Both the position numbers and the translations under genes were made by a program. The notes beneath the pieces are model-generated. The model had not been told where the DNA came from. It did not search any database and saw only the letters and a list, made by a program, of their open reading frames with translations. Positions 14,995-24,362 of a stretch of 25,284 nucleotides of DNA are shown piece after piece; within the stretch, counting starts at the first letter, position 1, and each line of letters begins with the position of its first letter. Origin of the DNA: an uncultured Lacticaseibacillus sp. (GTDB taxonomy: Bacteria; Bacillota; Bacilli; Lactobacillales; Lactobacillaceae); assembly GCA_934339215.1 (NCBI GenBank), contig CAKRHU010000001.1:1-25284 (forward strand). The letters run 5' to 3'.

Positions 14995-16543
14995 GATGAA
15001 CTCCTTCTGATTTGGTCATATGGGCGGCTAAATGTTGAATTTTGGCGCGGACCTTGGCGCGCTGTGAGGCATCCGTCAATAAGACTAAAGTGTCTCCTGC
15101 TCGGATCACCGTATCGCCATGCGGAATGATTTGATTTTCACCGCGATTGAGGCCGATGAGTAACGTTTGCTTCGGCCAAGAGAAATCACGCACTTGCAAA
15201 CCTTCCAGCTTGGATCCGGCAAAGACCGGTAATTCCAAGCGGTCCATGCGATGGATCGATTCAATTTGCTTGGGCACCGTCATCCGCCGCAACAAGGATT
15301 CATAAATCGGGGCCCCACCTAACACATCGACGACAATATACGCGACTAAGGCTAACACCGCCATCGGCATCAAGTGCGTTAAGTTGCCGACCATTTCCGT
15401 GATCAATAAAATCGCCGTAAAGGGTGCTTTCCCGATACCAGCAAAATATCCCGCCATCGAGAAAATGATCAAGTTCATCACATACACTTTGGGCAACAGT
15501 CCGATTTGCACCATGAACACCGCATAAATCGCGCCGATCACAGCCCCTAAGCTTAGAATCGGCAAGAAGATCCCACCAGGTAAACCTGAGCCATAAGAGA
15601 TCATCGAATAAATAAACCGCGCCGCAAAAATCACCAGCAATACCGTCAAACTCGGTACCACGCGACCAAAGCCGACGATCATCCCGTTCCCACCGCCTAA
15701 GATACTAGGCATGAACAAGCCCATTGGAATCACTAAGATAAATGGGATGATGCCTTGAAGGTAGCGCGGGATATGCGTTTTCGCGTACCAACCAGGCATG
15801 GCCAACAACACGCGCTGATACAAATGCCCCAGCAAGCCGAGTACGATCCCAAGCACGATCAAATGCCAATATAAACTGACTGGCATACTGCGCGTATAAA
15901 CCAAATGCAGCACTGGCACTTCACCGAACACATTCAACGACACAAAGTCTGCGCCTAACGCACTGGCTAATGCGGTAATCCAAACCAACGGACTGAAGTT
16001 ATGGTAAACTTCTTCCAAAACAAACAAAGTCCCGGCAATTGGCGCATTGAACGCAGCCGCTAACCCTGCCGCAGACCCTGAGGCGATCAAGATCCGCCGA
16101 TCAGCGCCATGTTTTTTCAATCCTTCGGCGACCCCTTGCCCGACTGCCCCACCGAGTTGAATCGAGGGGCCTTCACGACCCAAAAACAACCCTGGGCCGA
16201 TACTTAAAATGCCGGCGACAAATTTCTTCCATAAAATCGACCACCAGTGGAAATCCATTTCTCCAGCCAGCTGGCCTTCGATTTGCGGGATCCCAGAGCC
16301 GGATATATTGGGCTCGCTTTTCAGCAACGCCGCGACGATCAAACTCAACGCAATCATCCCCACCAGCACCAAGCCTAACTTGATCGGGGTGGGATGGCGA
16401 TAAATCGCCTGCATGAACACTAAGACACGCTCGATGGCAAAGCGGAACGTACTGATCACTGCCCCGGTTAATAAGCCGACCACTAACCCTTGAAGCACGA
16501 ACTTCAAGCGAGTGGTATCAATTTTTGCACGTACTGCTTCCAT
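14984..16543 (-). CDS. clcA: ClC family chloride/proton antiporter with C-terminal RCK_C (TrkA_C) domain
   Basis: This 519-residue ClC protein probably swaps chloride for protons across the cell membrane, as in acid resistance or pH control. The selectivity motifs GSGIP (82-86), GREGP (122-126, gating Glu124) and GSGLPGGIFLP are present. The LEE at 176-178 supplies the inner glutamate that marks proton-coupled exchangers rather than channels. About 90 C-terminal residues (VFAGSKLEGLQVRDFSWPKQTLLIGLNRGENQIIPHGDTVIRAGD) form an RCK_C domain, a ligand-binding module that in some potassium transporters binds cyclic di-AMP. ATG 16543 is chosen because GGGGGC lies just upstream; the ATG at 16573 overlaps the -10 box. 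It is divergent from the DUF3290 gene. Confidence 0.92.
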   Translation of the reverse strand: MEAVRAKIDTTRLKFVLQGLVVGLLTGAVISTFRFAIERVLVFMQAIYRHPTPIKLGLVLVGMIALSLIVAALLKSEPNISGSGIPQIEGQLAGEMDFHWWSILWKKFVAGILSIGPGLFLGREGPSIQLGGAVGQGVAEGLKKHGADRRILIASGSAAGLAAAFNAPIAGTLFVLEEVYHNFSPLVWITALASALGADFVSLNVFGEVPVLHLVYTRSMPVSLYWHLIVLGIVLGLLGHLYQRVLLAMPGWYAKTHIPRYLQGIIPFILVIPMGLFMPSILGGGNGMIVGFGRVVPSLTVLLVIFAARFIYSMISYGSGLPGGIFLPILSLGAVIGAIYAVFMVQIGLLPKVYVMNLIIFSMAGYFAGIGKAPFTAILLITEMVGNLTHLMPMAVLALVAYIVVDVLGGAPIYESLLRRMTVPKQIESIHRMDRLELPVFAGSKLEGLQVRDFSWPKQTLLIGLNRGENQIIPHGDTVIRAGDTLVLLTDASQRAKVRAKIQHLAAHMTKSEGVHHAH

Positions 16544-16571
16544 GTTTGCCCCCATGATACTTGTTGTTTTC

Positions 16572-16600
16572 ATTATAGCAAAGAAGTGTGCTGACAGGAA
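16572..16600 (-). promoter_or_regulatory. Promoter of clcA
   Basis: A perfect extended -10 (TGC-TATAAT, -10 at 16572-16577) is preceded, 17 bases away, by a weak TTCCTG at 16595-16600. Transcription from here rules out the ATG at 16573 as a normal start. Confidence 0.65.
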
Positions 16601-16612
16601 AACTCGCTTTAA

Positions 16613-16640
16613 TTTTCATGGGATTGAAAAGTCGTATAAT
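16613..16640 (+). promoter_or_regulatory. Promoter of the DUF3290-DUF421 pair
   Basis: TTTTCA (16613-16618) and a perfect TATAAT (16635-16640) are 16 bases apart, 30 bases before the start codon. It is back to back with the clcA promoter. Confidence 0.6.
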
Positions 16641-16670
16641 AATTTTAGTCAGTCGATGAAAGGAGCCATT

Positions 16671-17135
16671 ATGCAAACCACCACTTTTTACAGCTATCAC
16701 GCGCTTAGCCAACAAGCCTTTTGGCCAGGGATCATGCGCTACATTATCATCGGGATCGGCATCACCTTGATTGCCGGCTACTTCATCGTGCGCCTGCGCG
16801 ATCGCAACTTGACCAAGTATCGCGACTTATTGATCATCATTGAATTGATTGTCTTATTAACCATCGGCATTCAAGCGCGCGATGTCCAAGCCAACCGCAG
16901 CGCGTTGAAAAACTCCCAAGCCGTCACCACCTTGTTGACCAGTATCGCCAAAAATGAACACCTAAAACCATCGCAAGTTTATGCTAGCGATAAAAGTGTG
17001 TACTCTGGGCTACTGATTCAACTCAAGCGTGACCGTAAACAAACTTATGTGATCATCGTTGACCCCAATGGTAAAAGTTACCAACTGAATCATACGCATT
17101 TGGTTTCTGATCACGTCACCTATATCGAGGATTAG
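16671..17135 (+). CDS. DUF3290 family membrane protein
   Basis: This is a 154-residue protein of the DUF3290 family, whose biochemical role is unknown. Two membrane segments (IMRYIIIGIGITLIAGYFIV, about 21-40, and LIIIELIVLLTIGIQA, about 56-71) precede a soluble C-terminal domain of about 80 residues. ATG 16671 has AAAGGAG five bases upstream; the open frame extends further 5' but lacks a start signal and crosses the promoter. The next gene starts three bases after its stop. The pairing DUF3290 then DUF421 recurs in lactobacilli, which suggests that the two proteins act together, perhaps in the cell envelope. Confidence 0.82.
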   Translation: MQTTTFYSYHALSQQAFWPGIMRYIIIGIGITLIAGYFIVRLRDRNLTKYRDLLIIIELIVLLTIGIQARDVQANRSALKNSQAVTTLLTSIAKNEHLKPSQVYASDKSVYSGLLIQLKRDRKQTYVIIVDPNGKSYQLNHTHLVSDHVTYIED

Positions 17136-17138
17136 CCC

Positions 17139-17801
17139 ATGATCTTACAAGACTTATACTTATCCACAGCGATTAAACTGTTGCTCGGCTTTATTGTCTT
17201 TATCGCCCAGATTCAACTCACCGGCCGCGGCAATCTCGCGCCAAATACCATCGTCGATCAACTGCAAAACTTTGTCCTTGGGGGGATTATCGGCGGCGTG
17301 ATCTACAACACCGACATCACCATTTTGCAATTTCTCAATGTCATGATCATTTGGACCTTGATCGTTGTCATCAGCAAATACTTGAGCAATCACTATGCCT
17401 TTTTCCGCAAATTGATCGATGGCGAACCGGTACTTTTGATTCAAAATGGTCAAGTCCTGGTCGACAATGCCAGCAAAGCCGGAATTTCTGCCAATGTGTT
17501 AGCCGATAAATTGCGTTCTAGCGGCGCGCCTGCAATCACAGAAATCAGCCGGGCAATTCTTGAACGCAATGGCCAACTCACCGTAATCACCAAAGCAGAG
17601 GCCGGTTTGCGCCTGCCAGTGATTTTAGACGGACGCATCGACGAAGATGCCTTAAAGTTGATCGATAAAGATGAAGCTTGGCTGGTACAACAGCTTCACG
17701 ATCAAGGCTATGCGCCCAAGCAAGTCTACATGGCCACTTACACCCAGAACCATTTGCTGATTGCCGCTTATGATCGGCCGCACTTCAAACCTCAGGCCTA
17801 A
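17139..17801 (+). CDS. DUF421 (YetF-like) membrane protein
   Basis: This is a 220-residue protein of the YetF/DUF421 family. Three N-terminal membrane segments (about 8-27, 45-60 and 63-85) are followed by a cytoplasmic region with the family pattern EPVLLIQNGQVLVDNASKAGISANVLADKLRSSG and a repeat-like second half (EISRAILERNGQLTVI). In spore formers some relatives affect spore or envelope function, but no clear activity is known. It forms a two-gene operon with the DUF3290 gene, with GAGGA overlapping the upstream stop region, and is followed by a terminator. Confidence 0.85.
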   Translation: MILQDLYLSTAIKLLLGFIVFIAQIQLTGRGNLAPNTIVDQLQNFVLGGIIGGVIYNTDITILQFLNVMIIWTLIVVISKYLSNHYAFFRKLIDGEPVLLIQNGQVLVDNASKAGISANVLADKLRSSGAPAITEISRAILERNGQLTVITKAEAGLRLPVILDGRIDEDALKLIDKDEAWLVQQLHDQGYAPKQVYMATYTQNHLLIAAYDRPHFKPQA

Positions 17802-17809
17802 ATCAGACC

Positions 17810-17847
17810 AAGACACCCATCCGATCCGATGCGGCGTCTTTATTTTG
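17810..17847 (+). terminator. Terminator of the DUF3290-DUF421 operon
   Basis: AAGAC (17810-17814) pairs with GTCTT (17836-17840). Inner CC/GG and CATC/GATG pairs are separated by two mismatches. It is followed by TATTTTGTTTT. Confidence 0.7.
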
Positions 17848-17878
17848 TTTTGAAGTGTAACTCGCTTAACTCACCCAT

Positions 17879-17986
17879 TTACGTGTGATGAACAAAGTCC
17901 AAGCGCTGTGCGTAGTCCCCATCGGGAAATAATCGCTTGCCGTGTCCGAGCGGAACCGGTGCGATTTGCCAAACTCTCCAAATCAT
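17879..17986 (-). pseudogene. Remnant of a RibD-C/dihydrofolate-reductase-like gene
   Basis: A 35-codon frame encodes MIWRVWQIAPVPLGHGKRLFPDGDYAQRLDFVHHT and then stops. APVPLGHGKRLFPDG resembles the PVLLGEGxxLFP segment near the C-terminus of RibD-C/DHFR-like reductases, followed by the last strand. The rest of the expected 170-190 residues is missing, because the eno terminator lies immediately upstream. No ribosome binding site is seen. This looks like the 3' end of a deleted gene. The other 250 or so bases between the DUF421 and eno genes hold only the two terminators. Confidence 0.42.
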
Positions 17987-18000
17987 TGTCTCCATAATAC

Positions 18001-18037
18001 AACAAAGCCTCACACCGCGTCCAGTGTGAGGCCTTTT
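18001..18037 (-). terminator. Terminator of eno
   Basis: GCCTCACAC (18007-18015) pairs perfectly with GTGTGAGGC (18024-18032) over an eight-base loop. The minus-strand tail is TTTGTTGTATT. Confidence 0.8.
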
Positions 18038-18055
18038 GAGTTAGACTACAAGGAA

Positions 18056-19414
<1,359 letters not shown>

Positions 19415-19416
19415 TT

Positions 19417-19443
19417 AATTTCGAACGTGAAACGTTTGAAATT
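19417..19443 (-). repeat. Stem-loop overlapping the tpiA stop codon
   Basis: AATTTC-x-AACG and CGTT-x-GAAATT arms (one mismatch) enclose a five-base loop between tpiA and eno. No T run follows, so it is more likely an mRNA stability or processing element than a terminator. Confidence 0.45.
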
Positions 19444-20197
19444 AGTCTTGGTAGTTAGCCAAGGCAACGAAGGATTCTGGATCCATGGAAGCACCGCCGA
19501 CTAAGCCACCGTCGATATCTTCTTTGGACATGAGTTCCTTAACGTTAGCAGGCTTAACAGAGCCACCGTAAAGAATACGAACAGCGTCTGCAGTTTCTGC
19601 ATCATATAACTTCTTAACCGTTGCGCGGACGTGAGCCACAACTTCTTGGGCTTGGTCTGCAGTAGCGGTTTTACCAGTACCGATGGCCCAGATTGGTTCG
19701 TAAGCGATGACAGACTTCTTAACGTCATCTGCAGACAAGCCAACTAAAGCACCAGCAACTTGGTAAGCGATCCAGTCGTTAGTTTGGCCGGCTTCGCGTT
19801 GTTCCAAAGATTCGCCACAGCAAATGATTGGCAGTAAGCCGTTGGCAAGAATGGCCTTAGCTTTTTTGTTGATATCTTCGTCGGTTTCGTGGAAGTAGCC
19901 GCGACGTTCGGAATGGCCGATGACAACATAGTCAAGACCCATTTCCTTCAACGCTTTAGGGCTAGTTTCGCCGGTGAAGGCACCTTCGTTTTCAAAGTAG
20001 CTGTTTTCAGCAGCAGTCTTCAAAGGTGTGCCTTCTGCGCCAGCAACCAAAGTCGTCAAATCGATTGCAGGAGCTGCAATGATCGTTTCAACTTTGTCTG
20101 ATGCTGGTAACTTGCCTTTAACGCCGTCCAAGAATTCTGCAGTTTCCTTAGGATTCTTGTTCATTTTCCAGTTGCCGGCCATGATAGGTGTACGCAT
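19442..20197 (-). CDS. tpiA: Triosephosphate isomerase
   Basis: The enzyme interconverts dihydroxyacetone phosphate and glyceraldehyde 3-phosphate. It is 251 residues, the standard size. The active-site lysine is in GNWKMN (Lys11), the electrophile His95 in VIGHSERR, and the catalytic base Glu167 in [11 protein letters not shown], followed by the mobile loop. The phosphate-binding YGGSVKP and GGLVGGASM are intact. AAAGGAG precedes the ATG. The gene lies 84 bases after pgk with no terminator seen between them, so it is presumably cotranscribed with it. Confidence 0.98.
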   Translation of the reverse strand: MRTPIMAGNWKMNKNPKETAEFLDGVKGKLPASDKVETIIAAPAIDLTTLVAGAEGTPLKTAAENSYFENEGAFTGETSPKALKEMGLDYVVIGHSERRGYFHETDEDINKKAKAILANGLLPIICCGESLEQREAGQTNDWIAYQVAGALVGLSADDVKKSVIAYEPIWAIGTGKTATADQAQEVVAHVRATVKKLYDAETADAVRILYGGSVKPANVKELMSKEDIDGGLVGGASMDPESFVALANYQD

Positions 20198-20281
20198 GTG
20201 TAAATCTCCTTTTGAGTAATCAGTTGTGATTTTTCCAAAAGACTTCCAAGCCGCTAGCAGGCTAGGTCGCCATGAGAAAAA

Positions 20282-21472
20282 TTACTTGTTGGTGATAGCA
20301 GCGATACCAGGTAATTCCTTACCTTCAAGGTATTCAAGAGAAGCGCCACCGCCAGTGGAGATGTGGGTGATCTTAGGTGCGATGCCAAGTTGCTTAGCAG
20401 CAGCAGTGGAATCACCACCACCGATGATCGTAGTCGCATCAGTCAAGTCGCCGAGAGCTTCGCCGACTTCGAGCGTACCCTTAGCATAGTTGGACATTTC
20501 GAACACACCCATAGGGCCGTTCCAAACAACCGTCTTAGCAGTCTTCAAAACGTCTTTGAATTCTGCAACAGACTTAGGGCCGATATCCAAAGCCATGTAG
20601 CCATCTGGAATGTCACCTTCGACAACCTTATGAGGGGCGTCGTTGGAGAATTCGGTCGCAACCACGTTATCAACAGGCAGCACTAACTTGTCGCCTGCTT
20701 CTGCGATGATTTGCTTAGCTAAGTCGATCTTGTCAGTTTCAACTAAGGACTTACCAATGGACAAGCCTTTAGCTGCGTAGAAAGTGTAAGTCATCCCACC
20801 ACCGACGAGGATCTTGTCAGCTTTTTCGATCAAGTTGGAGATCACGCCGATCTTATCAGAAACCTTCGCGCCACCTAAGATGGCAACGAATGGGTGCTTA
20901 GGGTTTTCAACTGCATCGCCTAAGAACTTGATTTCCTTTTCCATCAAGAAGCCTGCAGCTGCTTGTGGCATGTTGGAAGAGATCCCAACGTTGGAAGCAT
21001 GGGAACGGTGTGCAGTACCAAAGGCATCGTTGACGTATAAGTCGCCAAGGCTTGCCCAGTACTTGCCAAGTTCAGGATCGTTCTTGGATTCTTTCTTGCC
21101 GTCAAGGTCTTCGAAACGAGTGTTTTCAACAACTAAAACGTCGCCGTCTTTCATGTTGTTGATCGCATCTTCGAGTTCTTTACCGCGAGTAGCTGGTACA
21201 AAAGTAACCGGCTTCTTGAGTAATTCGCTTAAACGTTCTGCAACTGGACGCAAGGACAATTCCTTCTTGTCTTCTTCGGTCTTAATACGGCCCAAGTGAG
21301 AGAACAAGATTGCCTTACCGTTGTTGTCGATGATGTATTGGATCGTAGGCAAAGCAGCCACGATACGGTTGTCATCGCCGATAACACCATTTTTGATCGG
21401 CACGTTGAAGTCGACACGAACGAGAACTTTTTTGTCCTTGACGTCCAAGTCGGAAACGATTAATTTCGCCAT
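20282..21472 (-). CDS. pgk: Phosphoglycerate kinase
   Basis: This is a 396-residue two-domain kinase that makes ATP from 1,3-bisphosphoglycerate in glycolysis. [13 protein letters not shown] near the N-terminus is the family signature. [35 protein letters not shown] and [12 protein letters not shown] belong to the substrate domain. [24 protein letters not shown] and the C-terminal [13 protein letters not shown] with [13 protein letters not shown] form the nucleotide domain. TAGGAGG precedes the ATG. A strong terminator and two more hairpins separate it from gap, and a candidate promoter lies just upstream, so pgk-tpiA-eno may be a separate unit. Confidence 0.98.
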   Translation of the reverse strand: MAKLIVSDLDVKDKKVLVRVDFNVPIKNGVIGDDNRIVAALPTIQYIIDNNGKAILFSHLGRIKTEEDKKELSLRPVAERLSELLKKPVTFVPATRGKELEDAINNMKDGDVLVVENTRFEDLDGKKESKNDPELGKYWASLGDLYVNDAFGTAHRSHASNVGISSNMPQAAAGFLMEKEIKFLGDAVENPKHPFVAILGGAKVSDKIGVISNLIEKADKILVGGGMTYTFYAAKGLSIGKSLVETDKIDLAKQIIAEAGDKLVLPVDNVVATEFSNDAPHKVVEGDIPDGYMALDIGPKSVAEFKDVLKTAKTVVWNGPMGVFEMSNYAKGTLEVGEALGDLTDATTIIGGGDSTAAAKQLGIAPKITHISTGGGASLEYLEGKELPGIAAITNK

Positions 21473-21505
21473 TGAATAAAACCCTCCTAATATTGGATGT
21501 ATCTT

Positions 21506-21534
21506 ATTACAACACCATTCAGCATTTTTTCCAC
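21506..21534 (-). promoter_or_regulatory. Candidate promoter of pgk-tpiA-eno
   Basis: On the minus strand TGT-TGTAAT (21506-21514) is an extended -10 with five of six bases matching. The -35 is weak, GTGGAA at 17 or TGGAAA at 16 bases. The strong terminator upstream makes an internal promoter likely. Confidence 0.45.
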
Positions 21535-21539
21535 GATGC

Positions 21540-21602
21540 TTAGATGATCAAATCATGAAGATGGTGTGATCATCTAAACACCGCGGTTAAAATGCCGCGG
21601 TG
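21540..21602 (-). repeat. Two perfect hairpins between gap and pgk
   Basis: An 11-base perfect inverted repeat (TTAGATGATCA at 21540-21550 and its complement at 21567-21577, 16-base loop) lies next to an 8-base GC-rich one (CACCGCGG at 21579-21586 with CCGCGGTG at 21595-21602). Neither has a proper T tail. They follow the gap terminator in the direction of transcription and precede the pgk promoter candidate. Confidence 0.6.
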
Positions 21603-21612
21603 CTCATTCAAG

Positions 21613-21645
21613 CAAAAAGGGCGGAGGGAGAATTCCCTCCGCCCT
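21613..21645 (-). terminator. Strong terminator after gap
   Basis: AGGGCGGAGGG (21618-21628) pairs perfectly with 21635-21645 over a six-base AGAATT loop. On the minus strand the stem runs into TTTTT. It lies about 37 bases past the gap stop. Confidence 0.9.
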
Positions 21646-21681
21646 CTTCAAAGCGCTTGAAGCCTACTTAGTAATCAGAGA

Positions 21682-22704
21682 TTACAGAGTAGCAAACTTC
21701 AGCAAGGTACGGATCATTTGGCAAGTGAAGCCATATTCGTTGTCGTACCAAGCAACGGTCTTAACCAATTGGTAGTCACCTGCAGTGGTAACTTCAGTTT
21801 GGGTAGGATCGAAGACAGAACCAAAGGTAGTGCCGATGATGTCAGAGGAAACAACTTGGTCAGCGTTGTAACCGAATGAAGGGTTATCAACAGTGTGCTT
21901 CTTGATTGCTTCGTTAACTTGGTCAGCAGTGACGTTCTTAGTCTTCAAGATGGAAACTAATTCAGTCAAAGAACCGTCGACAACAGAGACACGTTGGGCG
22001 TGGCCTTGTAATTTGCCGTTCAATTCTGGGATAACGATACCGATAGCCTTAGCGGCACCAGTGCTATGAGGAATAGTGTTCACAGCAGCGGAACGAGCAG
22101 CACGGAGGTTACCACCGCGTACAGGGCCATCCAAAAGCATTTGAGTGGAAGTGTAAGCATGAACCGTAGTCATAGTACCAACTTCGATACCAAATTCTTG
22201 GTTCAAGAAGTAAGCCATAGGTGCAAGGCAGTTAGTGGTGCAAGAACCAGCGGAAACGATCTTGTCGTCAGCAGTTAAGTCGTTGTCGTTAACGTTGTAG
22301 ACGATAGTACGGATCTTACCAGCAGGTGCAGAGATCAAGACACGTTCTGCGCCGGCATCCAAGTGAGCTTGGGCCTTTTCAGCAGAAGTGTAGAAACCAG
22401 TACATTCGAGGACGTATTGAACGCCGTCGTTCTTAACCCACGGAATGTTTTGAGCTTGTGGTTCAGCATAGACGCGGTATTCCTTACCGTTAACAACGAT
22501 ACCGTTGTCGGTCGCGGAAACTTCGCCCGGGAAAGTGCCATGAGTGGAGTCGTACTTCAACAGATGAGCCAACATTGCTGGGCTGGTCAAGTCGTTGATC
22601 GCAACAACTTCGATGTCGTCACTTTGAGTGCCTAATTCGAAGATGCGACGGAATGCCAAACGACCGATGCGGCCGAAACCATTGATACCAATTTTAACAG
22701 TCAT
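21682..22704 (-). CDS. gap: Glyceraldehyde-3-phosphate dehydrogenase (NAD, GapA type)
   Basis: The enzyme oxidises and phosphorylates glyceraldehyde 3-phosphate to 1,3-bisphosphoglycerate. It is 340 residues. [15 protein letters not shown] is the dinucleotide-binding loop. Asp38 in AINDLT favours NAD over NADP, so this is the glycolytic GapA type. The active-site Cys155 lies in [14 protein letters not shown] and its partner His182 in [17 protein letters not shown] precedes the ATG. It follows cggR after 38 bases and shares its promoter. The strong terminator behind it suggests a cggR-gap transcript, with pgk and later genes made separately or by read-through. Confidence 0.98.
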   Translation of the reverse strand: MTVKIGINGFGRIGRLAFRRIFELGTQSDDIEVVAINDLTSPAMLAHLLKYDSTHGTFPGEVSATDNGIVVNGKEYRVYAEPQAQNIPWVKNDGVQYVLECTGFYTSAEKAQAHLDAGAERVLISAPAGKIRTIVYNVNDNDLTADDKIVSAGSCTTNCLAPMAYFLNQEFGIEVGTMTTVHAYTSTQMLLDGPVRGGNLRAARSAAVNTIPHSTGAAKAIGIVIPELNGKLQGHAQRVSVVDGSLTELVSILKTKNVTADQVNEAIKKHTVDNPSFGYNADQVVSSDIIGTTFGSVFDPTQTEVTTAGDYQLVKTVAWYDNEYGFTCQMIRTLLKFATL

Positions 22705-22742
22705 GCTAAAATTTCCTCCTTTAGGAAATAAAGAGTTTTATT

Positions 22743-23780
22743 CTAACGGGTCTCCCCAGTTAAAATCGAATTTGCAGCACCGACGTCCGTGATCAACCAC
22801 GTCCGACTCGGTGCGGAGTGCATGTACGCGGCAATTGCTGGGCCTTTGGAAGCACCACCGGCAACGGCAAACACATACGGAATATGATCAAGATCCGGGA
22901 TCGTTAAGCCGATTCTTGGGATCTTGTAAATGACCGAACCTTGGGCATTGAAGAATGTCCCGAAGGTTTCAGAAACTGCATGTTGTGCTTGCAACTTCTT
23001 TAAGGCCTCTGGTGTCATCGCGCGACGTTTTGCCATCACCAATGCATCACCTATACTATGAATCACGACCTGCGCATTGTCAATCATTTGTAACACTTCT
23101 TGGACGGCAGGTTCTTTTAAAAGGGGTTGATAAGTTTGTTCACTCACATTTTCAGGAATGTACAAGACTTTGAAACGGCTATCAGTCGCTTCTGCCATGC
23201 TGGCTGCCACGGAATTGGCTTGAATCGCCACCGCTTCACCGACCCCACCGCGTGCCGGCACGAACGTTAATTCGCGACCAGCAGACAGCTTATAGGTCAA
23301 TTGTCCGGCAACGCGTGCCATCGTCGAGCCGCCCATCACGGCAACAGTGAGGCGCCCGGCTGGAAGCAACACTTGCATGGTGGAATCAAGCAGTTTCCCC
23401 ATTTCATCGAGGACTCTGACGCTTTGGTCTGCGTCGCCGTTGACGATCAAACAATGATCGATCCCCAGTTTTGCAGCTAAGCGTTTTTCATCTTCTTTGA
23501 AACCAAGCAGCTGATTCATCAGCGTTTCCAAACCTTTGAACACGTCTAGGCCTTTGCCGGTCAGCACCATGCCCGACTTTGAAGTTTCGATCAAGCCGAG
23601 TTGCCGGAGAAAATCCGTTTCGGTTCGCAAAACCCGTTCAGAGGTTTTCATTTGATCAGCTAAGGTCCGCCGACCAACTGGGGCTAACCAGTTAATGTAT
23701 TGCAGAATCTGATAACGTTTGGTGACCACGCCGACAAGATCCGGTGCGATTGCTTCGATCCAGGCGAATTCAGATTGCAT
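22743..23780 (-). CDS. cggR: Central glycolytic genes regulator CggR (SorC family)
   Basis: CggR represses the gapA operon until fructose-1,6-bisphosphate or a related sugar phosphate binds. The 345-residue protein has an N-terminal helix-turn-helix (YQILQYINWLAPVGRRTLADQMKTSERVLRTETDFLRQLGLIETS, about 24-68) and a C-terminal SorC-type sugar-phosphate domain. That domain includes VAVMGGSTMARVAGQL, VPARGGVGEAVAIQANSVAASMAE and VAGGASKGPAIAAYMHSAPSRTWLITDVGAA. ATG 23780 is chosen because GAAGGA precedes it; the frame stays open to 23924 but that stretch crosses the promoter. It is the first gene of the glycolytic cluster and probably controls itself and gap. Confidence 0.95.
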   Translation of the reverse strand: MQSEFAWIEAIAPDLVGVVTKRYQILQYINWLAPVGRRTLADQMKTSERVLRTETDFLRQLGLIETSKSGMVLTGKGLDVFKGLETLMNQLLGFKEDEKRLAAKLGIDHCLIVNGDADQSVRVLDEMGKLLDSTMQVLLPAGRLTVAVMGGSTMARVAGQLTYKLSAGRELTFVPARGGVGEAVAIQANSVAASMAEATDSRFKVLYIPENVSEQTYQPLLKEPAVQEVLQMIDNAQVVIHSIGDALVMAKRRAMTPEALKKLQAQHAVSETFGTFFNAQGSVIYKIPRIGLTIPDLDHIPYVFAVAGGASKGPAIAAYMHSAPSRTWLITDVGAANSILTGETR

Positions 23781-23797
23781 GTCGTATCCTTCTTCTG

Positions 23798-23836
23798 TGG
23801 GTCGTTGTCTGTCCAACGTAGTCGTAAGCCGACCCA
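23798..23836. promoter_or_regulatory. Long inverted repeat in the cggR leader
   Basis: TGGGTCG (23798-23804) and CGACCCA (23830-23836) are perfect complements 25 bases apart, between the promoter and the ribosome binding site. It is a candidate CggR operator half-site pair or an mRNA hairpin; it is not a clear match to the Bacillus operator. Confidence 0.4.
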
Positions 23837-23895
23837 TGTCAGGCAAAAAAATTAGGAATCTCAGACAAACGCTGTACTCCCTTACCAACGTCACC

Positions 23896-23924
23896 ATTAT
23901 AACAATCCCTGAAATTGCGTGCAA
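23896..23924 (-). promoter_or_regulatory. Promoter of cggR-gap
   Basis: TTGCAC (23919-23924), an exact 17-base spacer and a perfect TATAAT (23896-23901) on the minus strand. This is the best sigma-A promoter in the window, with a leader of about 110 bases. Confidence 0.85.
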
Positions 23925-23941
23925 GTTATTTACGCTGAAAG

Positions 23942-23955
23942 GCGCACGCTTTCAC
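23942..23955. promoter_or_regulatory. cre-like CcpA site upstream of the cggR promoter
   Basis: On the minus strand TGAAAGCGTGCGCC has a perfect left half (TGAAAGCG) and a poorer right half. It lies about 18 bases upstream of the -35, a position suited to activation. A second copy of the same left half occurs on the plus strand at 24038-24051 (TGAAAGCGTTCGGC). Confidence 0.4.
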
Positions 23956-24319
23956 ACAAATGGAATGCTTTGTTCACAAACGTCGCGGTTATTCGGGATG
24001 CAAAGGCTTTCGATGTCAAGATTTTTTCTTATTTCCGTGAAAGCGTTCGGCTTTTCTCTCACGCGGTTTTCATCTTTGGTTAACCGAAATCTATATCAAG
24101 GGCATGAACTAATGTACATTTGTCGTTGGACGGGTTATGACCCACTGAAATTTTCTGATCGTCGTCGAGTGATTTCGCCACCGCATGCTTGATCCACGTC
24201 GCGCTTTTTGAAGCAACGTCGAGCGCATAGTTACGCATCGGATTTCGGGTCAAAGCACGACCCAAAGCCCAATGCTAGGTTATCCGTCCGCCTAAGCCCG
24301 CTTCAAAAAACGCTGGTCA
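23956..24319. other. Gene-free stretch between cggR and clpP
   Basis: I see no convincing gene here. A 61-codon minus-strand frame (24080-24265) has no ribosome binding site or known motif. The stretch holds the second cre-like box (24038-24051), a GGTTAACC palindrome (24078-24085), a GGGTTATGACCCA near-palindrome (24132-24144) and a GGGTC-7-GACCCA dyad (24247-24264). Some lactobacilli, for example Lactiplantibacillus plantarum as I recall, carry rpoN between clpP and cggR, so this may be the scar of a lost gene. Confidence 0.4.
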
Positions 24320-24350
24320 CAAAAAAACGAGGCATCCGCAGATGTCTCGC
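24320..24350 (-). terminator. Terminator of clpP
   Basis: CGAGGCATC (24328-24336) pairs with GATGTCTCG (24341-24349), one wobble, four-base loop. On the minus strand it runs into seven T residues. Confidence 0.87.
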
Positions 24351-24362
24351 TTCTATAGTAAA

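Noticed and set aside
19423..19440. cre-like sequence TGAAACGTTT between tpiA and eno
   Set aside because: The spacing between the AA and CG of the cre consensus is one base short; the hairpin explains the symmetry.
24080..24265. 61-codon minus-strand ORF between clpP and cggR
   Set aside because: It has no ribosome binding site, starts at a TTG inside a dyad, and shows no recognisable motif. It is described as part of the gene-free stretch instead.
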